In this document: positions 1-10,160 of the stretch, in pieces | Position numbering within the stretch: the stretch's first letter is position 1 | Layout of the letters: every line of letters starts with the position of its first letter | Source: Pseudomicrostroma phylloplanum | Lineage: Eukaryota; Basidiomycota; Exobasidiomycetes; Microstromatales | Assembly: GCA_039545275.1 (NCBI GenBank) | Contig: BCHS01000004.1 | Span: 366,123 to 430,122 of the forward strand | Length of the DNA stretch: 64,000 bases | Reading direction: 5' to 3' | Program-made: the position numbers and the translations under genes | The notes under the pieces: model-generated | What the model saw: only the letters and a program-made list of their open reading frames with translations | Databases searched by the model: none | Told to the model about the DNA's origin: nothing

Positions 1-2175
1 GCAGTGGCAGTGGCAGTGGCAGATTCTGTGAGCGTCTCCGATGTGGTGAGCGTGCTCGTGGCTAGCTCTGTCGCCGTGGTCTTCGCAGTCACAGTAGCAG
101 TGGCAGTGGCAGTGGCAGATTCTGTGAGCGTCTCGGAGGTGGTGAGTGTGCTCGTGGCCATCTCTGTTGCCGTGGTCTTCGCAGTGGCAGTGGCAGTGGC
201 AGTGGCAGATTCTGTGAACGTCTCCAATGTGGTGAGCGTGCTCGTGGTCATCTCTGTTGCCGTGCTTCTCGCAGTGGTAGTAGCAGTAGCTGTTTGTGAC
301 TCGATAACCGCCTCCGTTTCAGTCTCGGTGGTTGTGGCTATCTGCGTGGCCACTACAGTGGATGTCAACGTTTGTGTAGTGCGAGCCGAGACTACAGAGG
401 ACTGTGTGCTCGTCTCAAAGGCTGTTGATTGCTCTGTATCCGTCTCCCAGATAACAACGGTGCTGGTACCAAGCTGTGTCTTTGTGCTTCTCGAAGTGAG
501 CGTGCTGGTAGCAGTCTCGGACTCCGTCAGGGTCTGCAGAAGGGTAAGAATGCTCGTGGCCAGCTCTGTCTGGGTACTCAATGCTGTGAATGTGCTAGTG
601 GCAGTGCGAGACTCTGTGACCAACTCCGAAGCAGTGAGTGTGCTGGTGGTCAACTCCGTTGCTGTGCTTCTTGCAGTGACAGTGCTCGTAGCGGTCTGGG
701 ACTCCGTCACCGTCTCCGACGTAGTCAAGCTGCTCGTGGCCAGCATTGTTGCTGTGGTCTTGGCGGTGAGAGTTGCAGTGGCAGTATGAGACTCAGTGAG
801 CGTCTCCGAAGCGGTCAGAGTGCTCGTCGCTACATCCGTTGCTGTTGTCTTCACAGTGACAGTGGCAGTAGCAGTATCAGACTCTGTCACTGTCTCCGAA
901 GCAGTGACGGTGCTGGTGGCCAGCTCAGTCGCCGTACTCTTCACAGTGACAGTGCTCGTGGCAGTCTGGGACTCTGTGCTCATCTCCATCTTCACTTCCA
1001 TTTCCGTCTGTACATCCGTCTCAGTTCCTGTACTCGTGCTCGTGAGCGTAGTCGTGGCTCTTGCATGTTCGGTGACCCGAACAGTGGACACGTCCGTCTG
1101 AGTGTCCGTCTCGGTATCTGTCTCGTAGACCGTCGATGTCCGCGTGACTGGAGCCGTCACAGTGGCGTGAGCAGTAGCGGTCGCGACCTCCGTCAAGGTG
1201 TCTTCATAAGTCAAGGTGGACGTGAGAGTCATGGTATGCCGAGCGGTCGTCTGGACAGTAGCTGTGGTCGTGGCTGTCTCGGACACGGTATCCGATAGGG
1301 TCGTGGTAGTATATACCTCTGCCGTGGCCGTGGCCGTGGCCGTGTTCGTATGCGTGCTGGTGAGCGTGCTCGTTGACGTCGCCTCCATTACCATGCTCAT
1401 TGTGGTGGTTTCGGTGTGCATTGAGAAGACCGTAGTGGCAACGGTCGTCCCAGTACTAGCGGTGACAGTAAGAGGCTGAGCGCTGACAGTCATCGTCTTC
1501 GCGGGCATAGTGACAGTGACAGGGGTTCCATTGACGGTCACAGTCCCACTCTGTCCGTTGACGGTCACTACCTTAGTACCGCTCGAGAGCGTAGCCGTGA
1601 CAGTTGTGGTCTTGGGACTGGCAGTGACAGTCGTAGTATGCGCGCTTGCAGTGACAGTCGTAGCATGGGCGCTTGCAGTGACAGTCGTAGTATGGGCGCT
1701 TGCAGTGACAGTTGTGGTCTTAGGTCTGGCCGTGAAGGTGACGGTACTGACGGATGCCTTTCCCTTGACAGTCCTCGTGTGATGATGGGTGACAGTACGC
1801 ACATCAGTGAGGGCTAACAGAGACAGCAGTGTAGCCACAAGAATTATCCCTTGTCAGTACTAAAAGGCCCGAAAGTCCTGCACTGCACTGCACTGCACGA
1901 TACGACTCACTCCAAGTCCTGACTGATGTCGTCGTTTCTGTTGCTGTTGCCGTCTGTATCTGCGTCACTGTCTTTGTACTCGTGCTGGTGACGGGAGCAG
2001 CAGTCTTGGTAACAACAGCAGCGACCGTCCTGGTGCTAGTGACAGTTTTTGTCCCAAGGAGTGTTTCTGTGCGAACGACGGTGACGGTCGATGCCTGATG
2101 AGCGGCTGGCGCAGCATTGGCCAAAAGTCCCACAATCGAGAGCAAGGCCAAGGCGAGGAAGAAGGAAAACCTCAT
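1..2175 (-). CDS. Secreted Thr/Ser-rich repeat protein (3' end beyond window)
   Basis: Exon 1 is 2175 down to 1911 and exon 2 is 1813 down to the window start; the intron 1814-1910 has GTGAGT...TTAG ends and phase 1. The start ATG opens a classic signal peptide (MRFSFFLALALLSIVGLL, cleavage probably near residue 22). After it the chain is almost entirely Thr, Ser, Ala, Val and Glu (patterns such as TVTAS and TSTLT), built of 30-residue and 9-residue tandem repeats. I checked exon 2 in frame and found no stop up to base 1, so at least about 690 residues are encoded and the C-terminus (possible GPI signal) is not visible. The composition suits a heavily O-mannosylated wall protein, mucin or adhesin; that is inference. 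Long plus-strand Val/Ser-rich frames here are shadows of this gene. A TATA-like element lies about 80 bp upstream. Confidence 0.75.
22..1060 (-). repeat. 90-bp tandem repeats coding a 30-aa Thr-rich unit
   Basis: A motif of the form GACTCtGTcAcCGTCTCC on the plus strand recurs at exact 90-bp spacing (520, 610, 700, 790, 880, 970) and at 22, 118 and 208 (spacing 96 then 90). The period is a multiple of three, so each unit adds 30 residues to the minus-strand protein. Confidence 0.8.
1621..1728 (-). repeat. Four 27-bp tandem repeats coding TVTASAHTT-type units
   Basis: The string GCAGTGACAG starts at 1621, 1648, 1675 and 1702, exactly 27 bp apart. Each unit codes nine residues of the Thr-rich protein on the minus strand. 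Confidence 0.8.
1814..1910 (-). other. Intron in Thr-rich secreted protein gene
   Basis: Donor GTGAGT and acceptor TTAG on the minus strand, phase 1. It separates the signal-peptide exon from the repeat exon. The unspliced frame runs to a stop inside the intron. Confidence 0.7.
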
Positions 2176-2251
2176 GGTGACGCGTCGAGGATGATGAGGA
2201 GGATCAGGACGGAACTGAGCGGCTCGATCAGTTTTACCCGAGATTGAGCAG

Positions 2252-2257
2252 ATATAT
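2252..2257 (-). promoter_or_regulatory. TATA-like element upstream of Thr-rich protein gene
   Basis: ATATAT inside CATATATC on the minus strand, 77-82 bp upstream of the ATG at 2175. The distance suits a fungal TATA element; there is no direct evidence of use. Confidence 0.35.
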
Positions 2258-2339
2258 GACTGAGCAGGTCTCTAGAACATCTGTGGACGATCGGAGAAGA
2301 GTCATCAGTAGATTGAGCTCTCTTCCTTACCAAAGATGT

Positions 2340-2362
2340 GCTGCTGCTGCTGCTGCTGCTGC
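2340..2362. repeat. GCT trinucleotide microsatellite
   Basis: Seven or more uninterrupted GCT units in a non-coding interval. Confidence 0.85.
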
Positions 2363-3062
2363 ATTGGGCAGGGAAACCGCGATGTCTCCGATTGTGGATA
2401 GCTCAATTACAGATCTCGCCAACATGCTCCAGGACCGTTCTGGCGTCGGGCAGTGAAGTATCGCAAGTATGCTTCAGCATGGTTGGTCGTGTGCGGTAAG
2501 GCGGATGGGTTCAGAAATCGCGAGGCGGTGCGGAGCTCGTCTTTTCTGGATCTCAGTCTCTGCAAAGCAACCCTTCAAGGCGGGGATGAAACGGGTAGGA
2601 AGGATGCTCTTGGCAGACATAAAGCATCGTGCCCGCACTGAAGCCTGCACACCTTACTTTCCGCCGTCTCTGTGCGCCTAATGGCCCGGTGTTGGACGTG
2701 TGTCTCGACCTCCGTCCCCCTAAGCTGTACAGCCTTGCGCCTAATGCTCAACATCCCTGACGGCGTATGCGCCCTGGGCAACATCGGAGCTGCTCTCGTT
2801 GATGGCTGAAGCCGGCAGAAGTACCTTCATTTTCACTGCTTCTGATGCATACCGGAGCAGAGCGTGCGCTGCAAGACCGGTTTAAGGTTACACGACGTGG
2901 CCGTAGTAGTGCCGACGCTGCAGCTGCCGCCGTTCCGGGAAAATGAGCCGATAGCCTTTTCTCTGCGCGCGTTGCAGCTGGAACACCAGGCACAAGATCT
3001 CGTAGAGTTTTGAAGTTCAGCTTGCATTTGGTAGCGCCGCACTGTCTTCCCCTGAACTCTGA

Positions 3063-4781
3063 TCAGTGATGCCCTGCTTTGGCCCCATCGACGCGCATGT
3101 TCCTGGTCGCACTTGGCAATTGCGCTACCATGCCGTCGCTGCCCTTCGTTAGCTTCACCTGACATCCCAACCTTGATCTGCAAGCGAGGCAAAGGGACCC
3201 ACAATTCATGACAGTTAGATTCCCGATCGTCGTTCCGCTCGCATGGTCTGGCCTCTTCGATGGGGAAGCAGTCCCCTCGACTACCCGCCCCTACTCACGT
3301 GTCTGTCAGGCCAAAGGCCAGATCCAGCATGTCGTTCTCATCGTCGCCTGGCTCCTCCAGCTGATCGTATACGTCTGCCTCGAGAATGACATGACATGTC
3401 GAGCAGGCGATGGAGCCTTCGCAAGCACCTGGAAAGCAAGGGAAAAGGCAAATCAGCGCTCCGTAGGATAGGTAACTGTGATTGTAATGAGCCGGAAGAC
3501 GAGGCATGTAGTAGAACGACGGCATTTGGTGGATAGGCAGAGATCGTCGCTGCGCCCCAGACCATCTTATCAGCCTCGATCGTGGGGTGAACGCCATTGC
3601 CTCTAGAACCTGTACGAGCGCCCGATGCAGAGATTTGTCAATCCTCTCCATCGCATCGGCGTGAGAACAGCCGCTCGGACATGCCAAGGAAACCGCCAAA
3701 ATCACCCGTCGACCATCAACGTTGCCCAGCGACGCCTACTGAACCACAATCTCCGCTTCCATGTACGTAAGCAGGATCTAGACAGCAGAGCTTATGTCGG
3801 TCGGTGCGCAGGCACAGCGCTCCCTAGAGGGCGCCGGGGGAGGCGTAGATCATGGAAACAGGCTCTCGCTTGTGCGATGATTCCACGGAGCATTCACTGA
3901 GTCCATGTATCGTCTGAGCCGCCTAGCCCTTTAGATGGCCGTCCCGGCCAGCGCTCCCATGTGAGCTACCCACGGCGGAACTGGGCGCTCACAGCGAGCT
4001 GAGCAGCCAGGTCTCGATCTCAAATGCAGCCCGTCGCGAGCGGTACGCTATAGCGATAGACTCCAAGTCCCGGTCCCACTACATTGCGCTCCTCTGATGC
4101 ATCTGTGTAGAGAGCATCGCTAGGAGCCTAGAATCAAGCTCTTGACGTGACGCATCAGAAAGAGGGTTGGTCTTACCAAAGACTGGCTGAGCTTCTGAAC
4201 GTCGCGCCAGCCCATCGCTCAGCTGGTATCCAAGCTCGTAGATGACCAAATGATCTGAAGTTCTCGCACCAACCCAGCACCTCTCGTAATCCCACGTCCA
4301 CGCCCGTGCACCACCCCTCTCTCTACTCACCCTCCAAATCAATGTCATACTCATGCGCCACACTCAACAAATCATCTCCCTCATTCGCCTCAACGGTCTT
4401 GATATCCTGTCCTTTTGAGTCGCGAAAAGTGACCTTGATCCCTTCTCCTGCTTGGGGGCGATGGATGCCGCCATGTGATCTGCTTGAGGAGGAGGAAAAG
4501 GAGCGAGCAGAATGCAGAGAAAATGCTGGTGCGAGCCGACGGAGGGGGAAGCGAGCAGCCGTGGCTGTGGTGCCGGAGGAGAGACGGAGAGAGGAGGTCG
4601 AGGGGGCAGCAGTTGAGGAGGATGAGGATGAGGATCCGGAAGGCGATGCGATGGCTGATCGGGAAGCTGGAGCGGTGGAGACTGCCCTTCCCATCGGGGC
4701 GAGGGAGACTTCCTTGGCCACTTGCAGCCGACTGAGCGTCCGTACCATATTGCTAGCAGGGTTCATCATATGAACTACCAT
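3063..4781 (-). CDS. YAH1: Mitochondrial [2Fe-2S] ferredoxin (adrenodoxin family)
   Basis: Join (minus) 4781-4331, 3428-3299, 3177-3063, 231 aa. The family passes electrons from adrenodoxin reductase to Fe-S cluster, haem A and coenzyme Q synthesis in the mitochondrial matrix. The four cluster cysteines are present in the adrenodoxin spacing C-x5-C-x2-C-x36-C, with [13 protein letters not shown], the [14 protein letters not shown] segment and, after the last intron, [11 protein letters not shown]. The N-terminal 85 residues or so are Ser/Arg-rich and suit a matrix targeting sequence; ATGs at 4769, 4766 and 4748 are alternative starts. Introns are 3178-3298 (121 nt) and 3429-4330. The latter is 902 nt, far longer than any other here, yet joining its ends gives an unbroken family sequence across EG|ACEG. 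Identification is secure. Confidence 0.93.
3429..4330 (-). other. Unusually long (902-nt) intron in ferredoxin gene
   Basis: Donor GTGAGT at 4330, acceptor TTTCCAG at 3429, phase 1. The protein is continuous across it, so no internal coding exon is needed. I saw no tRNA boxes or clear snoRNA motifs, but a non-coding RNA cannot be excluded by eye. Confidence 0.75.
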
Positions 4782-5204
4782 TGTCGTAGAGGTTATGGCT
4801 GTGATAGGGAGGAGGGGGTGATGATGCAGTGGAGCGAGCCTCTCAGCCGTTCGTCCGGACGCACGCGAAGGATTCCAAATCCATGCCGAGTCAGCCGTTC
4901 CGGCGAGCTGCTGACTCAGCAATGCAAGGGCAAGTCTCCTTCCGACGCTTGCCTCGCCTCGCCTTTGAATTGAGCAAGCAGCTTCAGCCAGCACGCTCCT
5001 GAACGAAGCATACATGCAGACGATGTGGTTGGTATGCGAAACAGGCTCATTCATTGACACGTCGTGAGTCTGCGGAGAGGTTGTGTGCGCCAAACTACAG
5101 AACAAGAGAGGTGTGATAAGACCGAGACATCCTGCTCGACCTATAGCCACCCTATACTCTCGGCCGCATCACAAGGCGCACCCACTGAACGTCCTACACT
5201 ACGC
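4782..5204. other. Intergenic: ferredoxin promoter / cytochrome c1 3' flank
   Basis: Between two co-oriented minus-strand genes. No coding signal or structured repeat seen. It should contain the ferredoxin promoter and the cytochrome c1 polyadenylation region. Confidence 0.5.
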
Positions 5205-6779
5205 TCAGTGCATCGACTTTGGTGGGTTGTACATAATCTTCCTCGACTTGACGGGCGACCACTTCATCCTCTTGACGTAGATGGAGAGCAGGGTCAACAC
5301 GCTCAGCAGGCAGACTGCCTGAGCACCCATCTTCTTCCTCTCGTCGTGCTCCGGCTCACTGGCCCAGTTCAGGAAAGTGACGACGTCCTTGGCCATCTGA
5401 CTGGTAGTGGCCTTGGTTCCATCCTCGTACTCCACCAGGTCGTCGTACAGGACCCTAGCCATGGCAATCTTGGTACCAGGGAAGTAAGGGTTGAAGTTCA
5501 TGCCCTCGGGCATCTCAACACCAGCGGGCGGGTCGGAGTAACCGGTCAGGAGAGCAAAGATGTAGTCGGCTCCTCCGTGGCGGGCCTTGGTGATCAACGA
5601 GAGATCGGGGGGCAAACCTCCGTTGTTTCCAGCCCGGGCGGCTTCGTCGTTGGCATAGGGAGCAGGCAGGTGGTCGGCGAGCTTTCCAGGGCGCTGGAAC
5701 ATCTCACCCTCGTCGTTGGGTCCATCTGGGAGAGACGGAGAAAGAGAGGTGGTCAGACAAACGCACCTAGACGACCCCATTGTGCACCTCCCGCCCAGGT
5801 CGCCTACTCACCCTCGTACTCGACCTCCTCTGCGAATGCCTTTGCCTCATCTACGGTGTGCGAGACACCGACCAAGTTTCGCCATGCGATTCGGTCAAGC
5901 GAGTGGCAGGCAGAGCAGACCTCCTTGTACACCTGGTATCCTCGTCGAATGCTACAAGGAGGGGCGATTACATTAGGAGAATGCGAGTGTCAGTGGCAAG
6001 GCCTATGATGTTGGCCTGATGAAGCGTCGACGCCTGCAGGAAGACTCACGAAGAGTGGTCAAAGGTATTGAAGATGCCGCTGTGGCTCCACGGGTACTTG
6101 GGTGGGTGCAGACCCTCATCAACCATGTTGGCCTGAAGTTGGTCGACGAAGGGCAGGGATCCGTACTGGTAGCCGTAGAAGCTCAGCGACGTAGCTGCGA
6201 ATGCTGAGGCGCCAACCAGGGCTCCACGGGACGCAAGGAAGGGCGTGGCGGCCGAGCTGGCAGAAGCCTGTGTCGAGGCAGCACGGGCCTGGAAAAACGG
6301 TGGGCGTGAGTTGGGTTGTGTCAGTATCGTAGACGTACATACTAGCAGGACATTCCAGTACATCGAGCGCCCGCCGCCGTCGAGCGTTCCAAACGGCTAG
6401 ACTTGGCAGCACATTGCTGCCATCGAGCCTTTCCGACTCTTGCCCGTATGCACATCGTGGCCCTGCTCCCGAAGAGCAATGCAACCACATCGCCGGGAGC
6501 GGAGCAGCCGTTGCTGCTACCGTTCAGTGTGCCTCTCAGCCCACTCGCGTGCCATTCAGCCAGAGCAGACAGGCTCGCGATGGAACACAAGACGTTGCGG
6601 CGACCAATAGTGGTTCGCTGGGTGATCTTCCAGGGCATCGAGCCGTTCCTGCTTCTTCTTCTTCCGGCCTTCGTCTGACAACGAGCTGCTGGTCCTCCTT
6701 TCAACTACGACGAGCTGTAGATACCCACTGCCTTTGGCATGGTCGCCTTGAAGGCGCTTGCGCCCAGTCGGGAGAACAT
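5205..6779 (-). CDS. CYT1: Cytochrome c1, haem subunit of complex III
   Basis: Join (minus) 6779-6729, 6288-6050, 5951-5812, 5725-5205, 316 aa, close to the usual family length. It carries electrons from the Rieske protein to cytochrome c in the inner mitochondrial membrane. The haem-binding CSACH lies near residues 109-113; the axial-Met region reads [19 protein letters not shown]; a single C-terminal anchor ([15 protein letters not shown]) is followed by basic KRMKW. The N-terminus ([17 protein letters not shown]) suits a presequence, followed by the hydrophobic [14 protein letters not shown] sorting segment. Introns 5726-5811 and 5952-6049 are certain. The first (6289-6728, 440 nt, donor GTGGGT) is the least sure; an extra small exon inside it is possible. 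The start is head to head with SDH1. Confidence 0.93.
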
Positions 6780-6865
6780 GATGATGGTGATGGTGTAGGG
6801 TGAGGGATAGGGAGATCGGGTGGTGATGCTGGTCGAGGGATGTGCGATGGAAGTGCAATCCTTGG

Positions 6866-6895
6866 CTGCCTGCCTGCCTGCCTGCCTGTCTGCCT
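6866..6895. repeat. CTGC tetranucleotide array
   Basis: Five perfect CTGC-type units and two imperfect ones (CTGT, CTGC) in the CYT1/SDH1 intergenic region. Similar tracts occur near 34.35, 39.60 and 54.3 kb. Confidence 0.8.
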
Positions 6896-7182
6896 CTGTC
6901 TGCCCGGCTGTTCTCCCCATTTGTCACGGGCGCGGGCGGCCACGAGGCTTAGGCTAAGGGCTGGCGTGGGCAGCCAGAGGGGCGCGCCTCTGCTTGAGCC
7001 TGCCTCTGCCTCTCGCCCTGTTGCGCGCGGCGTTCCTTCCTCCTTCCGGGCGGGCGGGGCCAGTCGGAGCTTGGCGTGCCTCGAGTGCCGGGATGAGCCG
7101 GCCATTGCCGTCGCCGTGCTTCTGAGCTAAGGAGCGGCGGCGAAGAGCGCTGGAGGCGGGGAAAAGGATGAGGCGGACGGCC

Positions 7183-7187
7183 ATTGG
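7183..7187 (-). promoter_or_regulatory. CCAAT box (possible HAP-complex site)
   Basis: ATTGG on the plus strand, 194 bp before the SDH1 ATG and about 400 bp from the CYT1 ATG. A single five-base match has modest weight, but both flanking genes are typical HAP targets. Confidence 0.4.
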
Positions 7188-7380
7188 TAAGCGAAGCAGG
7201 GCCAACCCACTCACACTCACACTCCCTCGCCTGTCAAACACTTCCTTCTTTGCCTCGCCATCCAGTTCATACCTCACCACAACAAAAGCAGGACATCAAA
7301 GAAGGATCACCTGCCAAGCTACTCGCCCGCCACTCGTCCGCCACTCTATCCTACTTCCCTTGCCGTCGTCATCAACCACG

Positions 7381-9436
7381 ATGCTCTTCCGCGGCCTTTC
7401 TAGGGCAGTCGCCGGACCATCGCGTCTGGCCACCGCCCCTCGCTCCGCCTCGTCCTCCTTCCACACCTCCTCGTCGGTGGCCAGGATCATCGCTTCCCAG
7501 CCTCTCCGCGCCAAGGAGGCCCCAACTCCCCTCGACGCTGCCAAGGGATACCCCGTCATCGACCACGAATACGATGCCGTCGTAGTTGGAGCCGGTGGAT
7601 CCGGTCTGCGAGCTGCGTTTGGTCTGGCAGAGGCTGGACTCAACACTGCCTGCATCACAAAGCTCTTTCCCACGCGTTCGCATACAGTCGCTGCTCAGGG
7701 TGGTATCAATGCCGCCCTCGGTAACAGTGAGTGGCAACGAGGAGGGCGAACACCCAGAGGCAACAACGTTGTGGCCCTCGTTCATTATATGCTGACATCC
7801 CCCCCTCCTCTCTCCGCCGCCCTTCTCAGTGACCGAGGATGACTGGCGATGGCACATGTACGACACCGTCAAGGGTTCCGACTGGCTCGGTGACCAGGAC
7901 GCCATCCACTACATGTGTCGTGAGGCACCCCGGACTGTCATTGAGCTCGAGCACTTTGGTCTGCCCTTCTCGAGGACAAAGGAGGGAAAGATCTACCAGC
8001 GAGCTTTCGGTGGTCAGTCCCTCAACTACGGCAAGGGCGGACAGGCATACCGATGTGCCGCTGCTGCCGATCGAACCGGACACGCCATGCTGCACACCCT
8101 CTACGGTCAGTCCCTGCGCCACAACACCAACTTCTTCATCGAGTACTTTGCCCTGGACCTGATCATGGAGGACGGCGAGTGTGTGGGTGTCATTGCCCTC
8201 AACATGGAGGACGGTACCCTGCACCGCTTCCGTTCGCACAAGACTGTCCTCGCCACCGGTGGTTACGGAAAGGCCTACTTCTCTGCCACCTCCGCCCACA
8301 CCTGTACCGGAGACGGAATGGCCATGGTCTCTCGTGCCGGACTGCCCCTGCAGGATCTCGAGTTCGTCCAATTCCACCCCACTGGTATCTACGGTGCCGG
8401 ATGCCTCATCACCGAGGGTTCTCGAGGTGAGGGAGGATACCTGCTCAACTCGGAGGGTGAGCGATTCATGGAGCGATACGCCCCTACCGCCAAGGACTTG
8501 GCCTCCCGAGACGTCGTCTCTCGATCCATGACCATTGAGATCCGTGAGGGCCGTGGTGTGGGTCCCGAGAAGGACCACATCTACCTCCAGCTCTCCCACT
8601 TGCCAGCCGAGGTCCTCCACGAGCGACTGCCCGGTATCTCTGAGACTGCTGCCATCTTTGCCGGTGTCGATGTCACAAAGGAGCCCATCCCCGTGCTGCC
8701 CACTGTCCACTACAACATGGGTGGTATCCCCACCAAGTACACTGGTGAGGTGATCCGAACCGACGCCAACGGCAAGGATCAGGTCGTCCCCGGTCTCTAC
8801 GCCGCTGGAGAGGCAGCCTGTGTGTCGGTGCACGGTGCCAACCGTCTGGGCGCCAACTCGCTCCTGGACATTGTCGTCTTTGGCCGAGCCTGCGCCAACC
8901 ACATCAAGGAGAACCTCACCCCCGGCAAGCCCCACCGCGAGCTCAAGGGTGACCAGGGAGCCCAGTCGATCAACGACTTGGACTGGCTGCGCAACTCCAC
9001 TGGCTCCAAGTCGGTCGCTCAGATTCGAAACGACATGCAGAGGGTGATGCAGAGCGATGCCGCCGTGTTCCGTACGCAAAAGTCCCTCGACGAAGGAGTG
9101 GAGAAGATCAACAAGGTCCACGGAACCTGGACCGACGTAAGCGTAAAGGACCGCTCCATGATCTGGAACTCGGACTTGACCGAGGGACTGGAGCTGAGGA
9201 ACATGCTCACATGCGCTACCCAGACTGTCGCCTCCGCAGCTGCTAGGAAGGAGTCTAGGGGTGCTCATGCTCGCGAGGATTACCCTGATCGAATGGACGA
9301 TGAATGGATGAAGCACACACTGTCGTGGCAGCAGGGACAGAACGACTCCGTAAAGCTGGGCTACCGTGGTGTCATTAACCACACTTTGGACGAGAACGAG
9401 GTAAAGGCGGTGCCTCCCTTCAAGAGGACATACTAG
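7381..9436 (+). CDS. SDH1: Succinate dehydrogenase flavoprotein subunit
   Basis: Join 7381-7726, 7830-9436, 650 aa, full family length. Sdh1 is the catalytic subunit of complex II; it oxidises succinate to fumarate in the TCA cycle and passes electrons to Sdh2. A Ser/Arg-rich presequence (residues 1 to about 40) precedes the dinucleotide fold [13 protein letters not shown] (GAGGSG near 70-75). His101 in [12 protein letters not shown] is the position of covalent FAD attachment. The substrate and FAD motifs [29 protein letters not shown] and the C-terminal [12 protein letters not shown] with its Arg/His residues are intact. The single intron 7727-7829 (GTGAGT...CTCAG) is phase 1 and breaks N|MTEDDW. 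The antisense strand carries a 518-codon open frame, an artefact of codon bias. Confidence 0.97.
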
Positions 9437-10160
9437 ACGCGACGATACACTGCGCGCGTGAGGTTTGCTTTCCTTGTCGAGTCTTTGTCATTCTGCTTTC
9501 TTGTTCCCTATCTAGCTTCATTGAACCCAACTGCTTCATGTGTGTCTTTCGGCTTTGTCTGTCGTTCTTTGTCTGACGACGAGTGTGGTTGGGTATGGGC
9601 GTGGGTATGGGTACGAGGCGTAGCAGTGTGGCTTGCATGACAATCGGAACGGAGCCACATCCCCCACATCCCTGCACCACGATCCTCCTGTACGAATCGT
9701 TGAGCATCACTGATGAACACAAGCTCGCACTGGGTTCCTCTCGTCTATCTTGTCTGCACTATCGACATCACATCGAACACGCTCAAGTCGTGCGTTGAGG
9801 CAAGTGTCGGCGTCTTCTCTTCTGTCTCTCCTTCCTCAGTTCATCTTGCCCCTGATATCAGAAAGGTCTCCTCACTCTGTCCTCACACTTCACTCGAGAC
9901 TAGTATGTGAACAGTACTGAAATATGAGAGTTTAGGTAGGGCGTAATGGTATACATTATACCCAGGGGGATGTGAGCGCGTGTTTGGATCAAAGGAGAGG
10001 GAAGCATTGGATGTATCGAACCCAGCGTGATGGATCTACGGTACAGGTACAGACCAGCGATAGGGTGGATTGGGGAGCACCGTTCCAATGCCTCCTCAAA
10101 GGGAAGAGGAGAGATAGTGGCTGAACTTAGTCATTTCTATCTGAATGCAGTATTTCGAGT
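9437..10160. other. Intergenic 3' region, SDH1 to recombinase
   Basis: Convergent 3' ends of SDH1 and the recombinase gene. Low-complexity GT-rich stretch around 9580-9625 (GGGTATGGGCG variants). No coding region recognised. If the recombinase sits in a mobile element, one boundary should be in or near this interval; I could not identify a terminal repeat. Confidence 0.45.

Larger units (their letters stand above)
2176..3062. other. Intergenic region with a GCT repeat
   Basis: No convincing coding region on either strand. It holds the 5' flank of the Thr-rich gene (minus) and the 3' flank of the ferredoxin gene, plus a perfect GCT trinucleotide run at 2340-2362. Short open frames here lack recognisable motifs. 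Confidence 0.5.
6780..7380. promoter_or_regulatory. Bidirectional promoter region between CYT1 and SDH1
   Basis: 601 bp separate the start codons of two respiratory-chain genes transcribed away from each other. The interval holds a CTGC tetranucleotide array (6866-6895) and one CCAAT box read on the minus strand (ATTGG at 7183-7187). CCAAT is the known target of the Hap2/3/4/5 complex that controls respiratory genes in yeasts and filamentous fungi; its use here is inferred. Confidence 0.6.

Noticed and set aside
4..1782. Plus-strand Val/Ser-rich open frames
   Set aside because: They are the complement of the Thr-rich repeat exon on the minus strand, which alone has a signal peptide and a continuous frame through the whole interval.
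3429..4330. tRNA or snoRNA inside the long ferredoxin intron
   Set aside because: I saw no adjacent A and B box pair or paired C/D boxes with flanking stem; left as an open question rather than a feature.
5064..6008. 314-codon plus-strand frame over CYT1
   Set aside because: Crosses CYT1 exons and introns in antisense; no motif and no splice logic.
7826..9382. 518-codon open frame antisense to SDH1
   Set aside because: It mirrors SDH1 codon bias (GAC/CTC codons give Val/Gly/His-rich antisense), has no motif and lies entirely within a certain gene.
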